A DNA stretch of 64,000 nt, taken from NCBI GenBank assembly GCA_032622095.1, contig CP136069.1, forward strand, positions 33,020,194-33,084,193, read 5' to 3'. Position 1 is the stretch's first letter, and every line of letters begins with the position of its first letter. Below, piece after piece: positions 53,804-64,000 of this stretch. The DNA is from Siphonodentalium dalli. Lineage: Eukaryota; Mollusca; Scaphopoda; Gadilida; Siphonodentaliidae. The position numbers were made by a program, and so were the translations under genes. Below the pieces are notes generated by a model that did no database searches, was not told where the DNA came from, and was given only the letters and a program-made list of their open reading frames with translations.

Positions 53804-55104
53804 TGCTACCTGTTGCACTGCTCCAGATAGAAGAGATTCGTCGACATGGCCAGAGCAACACGAACTCGCGAAGGGGTTAATGGAATCCAGGCACATACAC
53901 AACCATTTCATTCAGTTATTAAAATATTTCAAGCTGGTTTCGGGGATAACTTGTACATATGAGCCCCAAATGTATGTACATATTTGACCAATTATTATTA
54001 GCGCGTTACTCCTAAAGGGGGTTGTTCACATGTGAGTATACAGACGACGTAATATTGTGTGTGGTGTAGATACTGGTAAAATAATACGGCTAAGCTGATA
54101 ATCTTAAATACAGTGATTTCATTGGCCGATGATACATCTAAATTATCCAAGAAGGTCTCCATTACATGGCATGTATCCTAATAAAGTGTGTGCGCAACGT
54201 TCGTGGTATTCGATGGACTGCTTGTATACACAACCATGGAATTACTTAAAAATCGAGTGCCATACGTAAGTTTTTCATTTTATATACACTATTTGATTTT
54301 AATATTATTTCGAACAGTCTGACCAATGACATATTTATACGTTTAAACATGTTAATCTATTTCGTAACTTGGCTTTTACATGTAATCGCCGAGCACCGGC
54401 TTCCGGTCTGGGCTTTTAGTGACAACTGAAATAAAAAATAAGTGAGAATTATTACAAAAAAAAGGGCAAATCTAGTTTCTTGACTCACACATCTTTGGAA
54501 AGATGCCAGCTTATTTTTAGTTCAACTGACCAATGAAAATGCTGAAATTGGCAGGTGGCAAATTTGCACGGTATTTTTACAGGCATTTTCTCAAATAGAA
54601 CACTCTATGGTACCATAATATGAACGGCAACATGCAAATAAAATCCCATTTATCAAAGGTAACGATATGAGAAGTGATCTATTGGTAGTCCCACAGCGTG
54701 TAAATGTGAGCTACTATAAATTATATAACGCATTGCCTTAAAATACCTGTAAAATTGATTCTTGCAGCATAACATTTACAGGCAAAATAGCGATAGCATC
54801 GCAACTAGTGGAACTGAATGGTTTTCACTTCTCGTGTAGTTAGCTGTGGTACATGCATGTATGCATTGTATATGCATGTTTCCGTTCATATTATGGCATC
54901 ATAGGGTTTTCTATGAGAGAATGGCCTTCAAAAAAATCCGTGCAAACTTGCCAGTGTATAAACGTACCCTTAGTATACTCAAGACATAATCGTTTCTCAC
55001 AAAAGAGCTCACCACTCCAACATATAATGATCATTTACACAACAGAAATAAAAAATATAGAGAGAAACTTTAAAAATATTTTACTGCATGACATGAAGAA
55101 TAGT
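53804..55104. other. 3' flank of the arylsulfatase gene: no gene seen
   Basis: AT-rich. It contains the repeat piece at about 54890-54970 shared with 26130-26200. I saw no polyadenylation signal (AATAAA on the minus strand) close to the stop. Confidence 0.45.
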
Positions 55105-55370
55105 TTACTTGACCCACGGCCCGTAGGCATTGTCATGTAGTTCTGGGTTGAACTCTGGATCTGGGTCGGGATTCACCGCCGGGACTCTCGTAGAATCGTA
55201 GTAAGCTAACCGGTCTAACATGGATTGCACTGTCTCGTGGTGTGTCCCCGATATGTCATGTTGCTCATTTGGATCAGCTGTTATGTTGAATAACCATAGA
55301 TTCTTATTGCGATGTTCACCAGCACTTACATTGCTACCATTACCTGGCAATACAACCCAGTCGCTGTGAC
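55105..55370 (-). CDS. Arylsulfatase, last exon
   Basis: 266 nt including the TAA stop at 55107-55105. It encodes HSDWVVLPGNGSNVSAGEHR, then NKNLWLFNITADPNEQHDIS, and ends NAYGPWVK. Acceptor ACATTTGTAG. Two possible N-glycosylation sites (NVS, NIT) are seen. Upstream of the acceptor, six further copies of the junction form an array. Confidence 0.92.
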
Positions 55371-58300
55371 CTACAAATGTAACATTTATTACTACCATTG
55401 CCTGGTAATACAACCATGTCATTGTGACCTACAAATGCAAAACATATTACTACAGTTACCTGGTATTACAACCCAGTCACTGTGACCTACAAATGTAACA
55501 CATACTACTTCCATTATCTGGTAACACAAAAGTCACTGTGACCTACAAATATAACACATAGTTCTACCGTTACCTGGTAACACAACCCAGTCATTGTGAC
55601 CTACAAATGTAGCACATACTACTATCATTACCTGGTAATAAAACCCAGTCAAGTGACCTACAAATATAACACATATTATTACCGCTACCTGGTAATACAG
55701 CACAGTTACTGACCTACGAATAGTACAAATAGTCACGGTCACGGACGTGGATTATTGGATAGAGGGTCTCCGTTTGGGGGGGGGGGGTCAAACTTAGAAT
55801 TTCCCAACAACAGCAACAAGTCAATTGTCAATATTTTTCCTTCTTAAATGCAGCAAATTCCAATGTGAATGTATATTCAGTTTCCTAAACTATCTATAAC
55901 AATGTAACGTTGACAACGATGTCCAAATTTATCAACACGGACTAATTTTGGAGCTGAAAACACACATACTTTATGGAGCTTTATTCGTCGAACTGTTGAC
56001 ATTTGGCTGAAGATGGGTTCACAAAGCACCTCGTGGATCCGGACTTGTGTCCGACGAAAAACAATTAATGATAAAATGTTCCTCAAAACAAACCTATCTG
56101 TTCTCTTCACTCGTGCCCGCAACGGTGTTTACTTAATATTTGCCCGCAGCGGGTATTATAGGATGACCAGCGTGTTATTATCTAAACATTTCCCTCAATA
56201 TATTGGGCGCCTTCTGCATTTTGATTTATCTACCGTCTGTTTTTATCACCTTAACATCCCTCCAGATGAATAATAGACCAATTAGTCCGGGAGCTAATAG
56301 GGGTACCCTTGCACCCCCCACCCCCCTGGGACTTAACTTCACCAAACTCATTTTGTTCCTTATTATGTCCTTCAACTTTTAAGCAATGTTAACAAGAACA
56401 AAAAGTGGCCGTGTAGACTCCAGACAAGATGGCGTCCATCATGGCCGCCCTTTTTCAGCTCAGACCTTAGGTCAGTTTTATTCAAAGTATAGCGGGAATA
56501 CTTGTAAAATGTATACAAATTTATATATTTTCGTGAAGCTAAGACATAATGACACTTTTGTGGGCCAAAATTGAAACTCACCATCCATGATGGCCGCCAA
56601 AATGGCCGCCGGAAGTTGAAAATATGACATTTTTTCACAAATATCTTCTAGATCAATTCATGCTGTTTGGAACTGTTTGAGTAATATGACTTTATTTAGT
56701 ATTTTGTATATTAACTGACCATTGGAGCAATTAAATGTGCAACTAATGGGGTCATATCCCCTTCTGATCCCTCAAAAATTCGATTTTACAGAACGCGGTA
56801 CAAAATGTTACAAAAAATCACAATTGGGATTCTAGTCATATTTCAACAAGAAATGAAAAGAACATTGTAATGTAAGTGATGCATATCATTACCAATGAAT
56901 ATTCCAACTCTCTGGAACCAAATCTTACCTTGGCTCAAAATGGCTGCGAAAATGGCCGCCAAAATATGGAAAATGGTAAATATTGTCCCAGGGTGTCCTG
57001 CAATCGCTTAGAAGTTGTGGTTGGTGTATACAATTGGCTAATCTGTATTCTATACATTGCATACTAACATGTCTAATGCACCGTGGATCATTTTTACTAT
57101 TGTCACCACTGACATCACCAGAAATATGGGATTTTTCTCTCACAAACTTGACAAAAATATTGGCAAAAATTCACTTTTCAGGGTTCGACCATTTGTTCAA
57201 GTAAAATGCAACTATCTTTGGTATCAAAGGTGTTTATTGTTTTGGTCTATCGTAAGTGTGTCACACTGTGGTGTTTAAAGACTAAAATGCTCAAGATGGC
57301 TTTCAAAATGGCAACCAAATTTGTAAAAAGTTAAAAGTTAACATATCCCGAACATTATTCTCTGCGTTATCCGAAAAAGATAGCAAATTGTGACTCACTT
57401 GGTTATTTTTACGTATTAGTTAATTAACTGACAAATACGTTCTATTATATTTGTTCTAGTTCCGTATGGGGCATGACAAATTCATTTTAAAGTTGCAGTA
57501 TGGAATTTTGCGGAAAACCTCTTTTGTGATTCTGGCCATATTATTGAAAGGAAATGGGCAGAACGTTGAGACGGAACTGAGATGAACCATCATGATATGT
57601 GGGTATTCAGGCCCATTATGATACAAATTTGTCAACTGGATACAGAGTGGAAGCCAAGATGACAGCCATGAAGTTACTCTATGATCATAGATGAGGATAA
57701 TAAGTACCCAGGGAGTTATTGTATGGTCATGAATGATGTGTGGGTATATAGGGAGTCCCCTATTGGTGACGGTGGGACCTATATTTATATATGTTGTGGA
57801 TGTGTTATCATTGGTGGTGTATGGGGAGTACATGTATGATCATGGATGGCGTGTATATAACTTATGAGTGGCAAGTATGGAACTTATGAGTGGTCGTATG
57901 TGCGGGTATTGGTATGTCTGGAAGGGCTCACCATTGGTATTGTGCATATGTATACCTGGATTGACTCTATGGTCATGTGGATGGCGAATAGGTATACATG
58001 TAGTGGCTGTATGGTCCATGGTGAGGTGAATATGTATACAATGAGTGACTGTATGATCGTGAATGTAGTGAATATGTATACATATAGTGACTTTTTGGTC
58101 ATGCGTCGGGTGTAGGTGTATACCTGGTGTTCATGCATGGCGACTCGTGGCTGTATCGTCATTTGTGGTATGTACGGGTATAACCAAGTATGGCTGCATG
58201 ATCAGGTGTACGTGTATACAGTGGGTTATTATGTTGTCATTTGTGTGGTGTGTATGTACATATGGAGTGACTTGGTGATGAGTGGATTGTACATGTGTAT

Positions 58301-61300
58301 CTTGGGTGGCTATCGCTTTCTACAATAACTCAAAGGTATGTTAATCAATAAAGAGGTCATGTCAGAGAGTTCTCCATCATGATGATGTTTATGTAGATGG
58401 GGGCGCTAAGTGTGGAAAGCGATAGCCACCCATTAGCACACAGTCATTACATATATACATAAACACCACAGACATAACAATATAGTGACCCACTGTATAC
58501 ATGTACACCTGACCCATGACCACGGATGACCATGCAGCCATGCGTCACAATACAGGCACACCGGGTATACTACTAAACATGACCCATAACCATATAGTCA
58601 CTCCTTGTATACCCATGCATCTCACCATTGGCCATAAGGTCACCCCCTTTATACCTATTCTCCAAACGCATGGTCAAATAGACAATCAATATCTACATCA
58701 ACACCACAACAATGACCATAAAGTCATTCCGGTATACATATGCACCTCACCAATGGCCATATAGCCACTAGCTTCATACTCATACTCATTCGTCTGACCT
58801 ATGGCCATATAGTCACCCCGTGTGTACCTATTCAAAACATTCATACATGATCATGGTCAATCCTTGTATACATATTCGCCTCAACATTGGCCATGTCACT
58901 CCCTGCATCCCTATTTGTCACACCATAGCCGAATAGCCACTCAAGATATACTTATACACCCCATCCATGTCACTATAGTCACTCCATGTATACATGTGCA
59001 CCTCATCCATGGCCATATAGCTACTCGCTATACACGCATATCCCTCGCCCATGACAATAAAGCAACACGTATGTATACTGGTATAACCTACACATGACCA
59101 TACCGCCACCAAACAGGAGCACCAGGTATTCTCATACGCCTGACACATGACCATTTAGTCACCCCCTGTATAGATGTTCATTACATTTGTGACCATACAG
59201 TCACTACTTGTATACCTACATGTTCTCATCTCACTATTAACCATACAGTCACTACTTGTGTACCTATTTGACACACATAGTCATATAACCACTCGATATA
59301 CATATGCAGCTCACACTAGACTATAGATTCACTACAGGTATACATCTAAACCTCACTAATGGCCATTCAACCCTTCCAGATATACAAAAAACCCGCACAC
59401 ACGACCACTCAAACACTCCATACTTGCATATACACCTCACACATGACAATTAAGCAATTCACTGCATAATCATACACGCCATCCATGATAATACAGCTAA
59501 GCCTTATACACCCACAAATGATAATACATCCACGAGATATATAAATATACATCCCAACATTACCACACGGACACTCACTATATACCCACACCCTCGATAA
59601 TGTCCACCCAGCTTACTCCAGGTATTCATATTCAATCATGACCATACAGTAATTCCATTTATACCTGTACACATTACCCGTAACCATAAAATCACTCCCT
59701 AGTTATCCACACACCCCATCCATGATCATATAGACAACACATGCACATACCACCCATGACATTACAGTCACTCCATATATACATACTCAACACATAGATG
59801 ACCATGTAGCTATATCCATACACCACACTAATGACCATACATGTACATCGGTTGCACCCGTACTGAATATACACAATCATACACCATAGAGTCACTCCAT
59901 GCATATCGATTGACCTCACACCTGACCATGGCCTCTCCCTGTATACCTATATGCATCTTACCATGGACAACCCACTAATAACCATATAGTCACTCATTGT
60001 ATACCTACTCACATCAGTCGTGACATACAATAACTCCCTGTATACCTATTCACCTCACATATGCTCATAGAGTAACTCCCTGGCTATGATCTTGGCATCC
60101 ACACTGTATCATGTTGACATTTTTTGTATCATAATGGACCAGAATAGCCAAAGAGTATGATCCATCTCAGGTCTGTATCAAAGTTCTGCCCATTTCCTTT
60201 CCATAAATGTGGCCAAAATTACAAAAGAGGTTCTCAGCAAAATTGCATACTTTAAAATGAATTTGTCATGCTCCATACGGAACTGAGACAACCAGAATAG
60301 AACATGTAGTTGTCAGTTAATTAACTAACATGTATAATAACCAAGTGAGTCACAATATGCTACCTTTTCGGATAATGCAGAGAATGTTCTGGATATATGT
60401 AAAAAATTAACATTCTACAAATTTGGTTGCCATTTTGGAAGCCATCTTGAGCAATTCAGTCTATAAACACTGTAGTATGACACATTTAAAATAGACCAAA
60501 ACGATAAACACCTTTCAATCCAAAGATAGTTATATTTGACCTGAAAAAATGGTACAAACCTGAAAAGTGAATTTTTGCCAATATTTATGTCAAGTTTTTG
60601 AGAGAAAAGTCCAATATTTTTGACGATGTCAGGGGTGACAATAGTAAAAATTAACCATGGTGCATCAGACATGTTAGTATTCAATGTATAGAATGCAGAA
60701 TAGCTAATTTTATACATCAACCACAACGTGTAAGCGATTGCAGGACACGCTGGTGTAAAATTTACCATTTTCCATATTTTGGCAGCCATATTGGCAGCCA
60801 TTTTGAGCCAAAGTAAGAATTTTGGTTCCAGTGATTTGGAATATTAATAGTTAATGATATGCCTCACTTACATTACAAAGTTCTGTTCATTTCTTGCTTG
60901 TTGAAATATGACTAGAATCCCAATTGTGATTTTTTGTGAAATTTTATACCGCATTCTGTAAAATCGAATTTTTGAGGGATCGGAAGGGGTTAGGACCCCA
61001 ATAATTGCATATTTCGTTGCTCCAATGATCAGTTAATATACAAAATACTAAATAAAGTTGCATTCCTAAATCAGTTCCAAACAGCATGAATTGATCTAGA
61101 AGATATTTGTGAAAAAATGTTATATTTTCAACTTCAGGTGGCCATTTTGGCGGCCATCTTGGATGGTGAGTTTTAATTTTGGCTCAAAAATGTGTCATTA
61201 TGTCTCAGCTTCACGAAAATATATACATTTGTATACATTTTACAAGATTTTCCCGCTATAATTTGAATAAAACTGACCCTTAGGTCTGGGCTGAAAAACG

Positions 61301-62279
61301 GCGGCCATGATGGACGCCATCTTGTCTGGAGTCTACACGGCCACTTTTTGTTCTTGTTAACATTGATTAAAAGTTGAAGGACATAATAAGGAACAAAATG
61401 AGTGGGGTGAAGTTAAGTCCCAGGGGGGGTGCAAGGGTACCCGTATTAGCTCCCGGACTAAATCAGATGTACACCTTTTAACTGATTGGTAGAATCCATT
61501 TAGTATAGAAAGGGTTTATGATACTCAACCAACATTTGTTTCAGAAGTACGTGTGCATATTTCTTGGAATATCACCGGTCGGGGACATACTTCTCGGAAT
61601 ATCACCGGTCGGGGATATATTTTCGGTTTCCGGTCGGGACATTATGTATGGGTATATCGCCGGTCGGGGACATATTTCTCGGTATATCACCGGTCGGGGA
61701 CATATGTGTCGGTATATCACTGGCCGGGACATATTTTTCGGTATATCACCGGTCGGGGACATATGTGTCGGTATATCGCCGGTCGGGGACATATTTATCG
61801 GTATATCACCGGTTGGAGACATATGTGTCGGTATATCGCCGGTCGGGGACATATTTATCGGTATATCACCGGTCGGAGACATATGTGTCGGCATATCGCC
61901 GGTCGGGGACATATTTATCGGTATATCACCGGTCGGGGACATATTTATCGGTATATCACCGGTCGGGGACATATGTGTCGGTATATCGCCGGTCGGGGAC
62001 ATATTTATCGGTATATCACCGGTCGGAGACATATGTGTCGGTATATCGCCGGTCGGGGACATATTTATCGGTATATCACCGGTCGGGGGCTCGGTATATC
62101 ACCGGTCGGAGACATAATTATGGGTACCTGGATCTCCAGTGACCAGCTTCATGTCTCCCATTCTAAGAGCAGCTCTCATTCTTGTGTCGAATGTTCCTTG
62201 ATACATCGTATGTCCCCTATGCGCATGTATCTCGTCGATGTTATGCAAAAGTTCTGTCCTAGGGCTAGCCTGTCCATTC
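55105..62279 (-). CDS. Arylsulfatase (B/I/J type), last two coding exons (5' part outside window)
   Basis: A lysosomal or secreted sulfatase that would remove sulfate esters from glycosaminoglycan-type substrates. The visible 139 residues are the C-terminal domain. PRTELLHNID in the first exon, MGDMKLVTGDPG-HSDWV across the splice, and NLWLFNITADPNEQHDIS in the last are typical of the arylsulfatase B/I/J group, as is the GPWVK ending. The formylglycine Cys and metal ligands lie in exons beyond the right edge, so catalytic competence cannot be judged. The single intron is 6757 nt, swollen by a foldback element and two minisatellites that abut the exons. The gene is on the same strand as the vitellogenin-type gene, 26 kb upstream of it. 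Confidence 0.9.
55364..55730 (-). repeat. 58-bp array made of the last arylsulfatase exon's acceptor edge, seven copies
   Basis: GTGACCTACAAATGTAAC (plus strand) recurs at 55366 (the true one), 55424, 55482, 55538, 55596, 55653 and, diverged, about 55711. Each unit includes TTTGTAG|GTCAC and about 30 exon-derived bases (TGACTGGGTTGTATTACCAG). Several copies keep an intact AG acceptor. Confidence 0.95.
56283..61460. mobile_element. 5.18-kb foldback transposon in the arylsulfatase intron
   Basis: The ends are TAGTCCGGGAGCTAAT and its complement. Outer arms of about 1.35 kb (56283 to about 57640, and about 60090 to 61460) are inverted copies. Inner arms are diverged minisatellites of about 45 bp (CATATAGTCACTCC, GTATACCTATTCACCTCA) in opposite orientation on the two sides. 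The centre is GGGTGGCTATCGCTTTC at 58303-58319 against GAAAGCGATAGCCACCC at 58415-58431. AAT flanks both ends (56280-56282 and 61461-61463). There is no transposase frame, so it is non-autonomous. The layout resembles foldback/TU-type elements. Confidence 0.88.
61560..62117. repeat. 30-bp minisatellite, about 18 copies, next to the arylsulfatase donor
   Basis: The unit is GGTATATCACCGGTCGGGGA then CATATTTATC, with GTGTC variants. It ends about 12 bp inside the intron, next to the donor at 62127. As 30 is a multiple of three, long false frames (up to 267 codons, reading GISPVGDI or similar) run through it on both strands. Confidence 0.97.
62128..62279 (-). CDS. Arylsulfatase, penultimate exon
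   Basis: 152 nt, phase 2 in and 1 out, encoding RNGQASPRTELLHNIDEIHA then the RGHTMYQGTFDTRMRAALR region and ending GDP plus G. Acceptor TTTTGTAG. The donor CCAG|GTACCC is weak beyond GTA, but it is the only one that joins in frame to the last exon and yields the conserved GDPG-HSDW. A GT 36 nt further (ACCG|GTGATA) would shift the frame. Confidence 0.82.
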
Positions 62280-64000
62280 CTACAAAACAACGGCGATCAC
62301 AGTCATCCACATGCAGATGTATACGTGTAACTCAATACACAATATCAATTCATTAAACTTTTCTTTACTGAACACCCACAGTTCCCTTGGGAAATGTTAA
62401 TCACCGTTTGTTTAACTTATCATCTAAACATATCCCGCAAATATATATACACATCGGGACTCCTGCTTCACTTGTATTATATGTTAATATGTATGTGGCT
62501 TACTGATATTTGCTGAACCCTATCCTGCAACACCCTATATTTGACCGAAATCGATCAAGGGACCTAGAAGTGGCATGGGTTTCCTAGTTTGGCCCATTTG
62601 TGTGTACGGACATAACATAACATCTCTAGTATATCCAGTACTATTGCCTATATATTACACAAATGGTGGTATTAGTAATACCGTACGCGTTAAAATTCTT
62701 TGACATATTTGTAGAACAATATAGACATATAGCTCATGTTACGAGTGTGAAGACGATTGGGTGCCGATGATGCTATTAATACCAATTACAAGATTGACTA
62801 GAATGATGTGTGTATGCTATTGCACTTTAGCGGTAAACAAAACATCAAAGTCAATTTCAAATGCCGATACTACTAAAATACATACGATCATTGGCCAGTC
62901 TTTGATTGACAATATGTCAATGTGCACAAGCCCTTACAGTGACTGATCTACAGTCTTCGGGAACATATCATCAAAATGTCTATTGCGTTGAGAATGAGAA
63001 AACTTGTTTTCCCAAGTTATAAACTGTGTCTTAATAGAACCATGCTCTGGACTGTTTGGCCTGATATGATTTATATGCATCTGCGTCTTTCGGAAATGTT
63101 TTGAACTTCGAAAAAAGTTTCCCAGAATATGTTCGCTGTCACTGTCTCTGCGAAAAAAAAAAGGATTTCGCAAGCATCTTTTAGACGCGATCTTAAATCA
63201 ATTTCTGAGTTTCAAGTTAGAGAAAATAGGATTCTAATGGTCCGTTAAATGTTAAAGCAATGCGATTTATAAGTATACAAAGCCCTGTTTTCTAGAGAAT
63301 TTCGATTTGTCGCACTATCAGAACATGTATGTAAACAGTACGTATTAAACGATCGTATTATCACTTTACCTTTTCCTATCACAGTAAATCACTGTAAATG
63401 ATATATCATTGTTAAGGCAGATTAATCGCGGCAATGTCAGCTGATTAATCACATGCAGGAGTTCAGGTGAATACTCGGGCACCAAGTGTAAATGTGGTAC
63501 GCCTTTTCAATGAAAGTCCGTTATAGCAGAGTAACGGGACGGGACTCGCTCCAAAACAGCAGCAGCCAAACCGATATCCCAAGCTATTTTTGACCGAGAA
63601 GACTTGGTCTACGGTACATTATGCAAATATCGTGCGACAAGCAAAGTATTCAGCACCGGGGGGATCACACTAAGTGAACTTTGGTTTACAACACCGTCAT
63701 AGCGATCGCTAATCCTCGCTACTCAACATTTTGGTGTTGAATGGGTCACAGTGAAAAAATCATTCAGCATTTTGCTTATCCCAAACTCGTTATGTGCTGC
63801 ATATAAACGAACGCTCGGCTCGCACAAGTGTTTTTGTGGATAATAACGTATTCATACTATCATTATACTATACTATTAGTATATAATTGAACACATTTTA
63901 TTTCAAAATTATAACCTACAACCAAGGCCATCCGTGCCATAACACAATAGATACTGAATGGCTTAAAAACTTTGAGAACAAGTCATAGTTTAACCTATTT
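62280..64000. other. Right edge: arylsulfatase intron, no exon recognised
   Basis: AT-rich. It carries a short relative of the 5.88-kb repeat at about 62405-62440 (TTATCATCTAAACATATCCC). No further arylsulfatase exon was found. A 79-codon minus-strand frame at 62934-63173 has no domain I recognise. Confidence 0.5.

Noticed and set aside
62090-62105. Alternative arylsulfatase donor at ACCG|GTGATA
   Set aside because: It would put the last exon out of frame and break the conserved GDPG-HSDW junction; the weaker GTACCC donor fits.
61560-62117. CRISPR-like regular 30-bp repeats
   Set aside because: Units are contiguous with no unique spacers, the genome is eukaryotic, and no cas genes are present.
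61518-62356. Long overlapping open frames of 173-267 codons with GISPVGDI-like repeats
   Set aside because: They arise from a 30-bp minisatellite whose length is a multiple of three. They exist on both strands and in several frames, with no domain and no start context.
62934-63173. Possible upstream arylsulfatase exon
   Set aside because: No arylsulfatase motif, and no acceptor or donor pair in matching phase was found.

Overview
This is invertebrate nuclear DNA: AT-rich, with small exons in long introns and dense in repeats. A large lipid transfer protein gene of vitellogenin type, an arylsulfatase B-type gene, non-LTR retrotransposon remnants and many MITE and foldback elements suggest a marine lophotrochozoan, perhaps a mollusc. 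No marker settles the species, and amphioxus or another marine group is possible.

Host genes. Both recognised genes are on the minus strand. The vitellogenin-type gene starts at 28847, with a TATA box near 28885, and runs left to at least 3991. I traced twelve coding exons, including a 21-nt microexon. Their phases join without a break into 619 codons: signal peptide plus the N-terminal part of the lipid-transport module. The rest lies beyond the left edge. The last two coding exons of an arylsulfatase (B/I/J type) are at 62279-62128 and 55370-55105, separated by a 6.8-kb intron; its 5' exons, with the catalytic core, lie beyond the right edge. The 26 kb between the genes (28.9-55.1 kb) holds repeats and no convincing host gene.

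Repeats. A 5'-cut non-LTR RT fragment fills 1-1757, a second lies reversed at 46.7-47.9 kb, and a third, frameshifted, at 50.7-53.8 kb. Several MITE families end in TTAA, one palindromic hAT-like MITE has an 8-bp target duplication, and a 5.18-kb foldback element at 56283-61460 sits in the arylsulfatase intron with a 3-bp duplication and a paralogous empty site at about 6.05 kb. Tandem arrays include 140-bp units (1.76-2.53 kb), 176-bp units (42.3-44.3 kb), 122-bp units (44.7-45.8 kb) and a 1174-bp duplication (36.5-38.8 kb).

Most unusual pattern. Many of the intronic minisatellites are copies of exon edges. At vitellogenin exons 4, 5, 6, 7, 9 and 10 and at the last arylsulfatase exon, the last or first 15-60 coding bases, usually with the splice site, are repeated in the neighbouring intron, up to seven times. 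Several copies keep an intact GTAAG donor or a TAG acceptor. In exon 6 the donor two repeats downstream is back in frame after 26 stop-free codons. I regard this recurrent exon-edge amplification as the main discovery candidate of the window.
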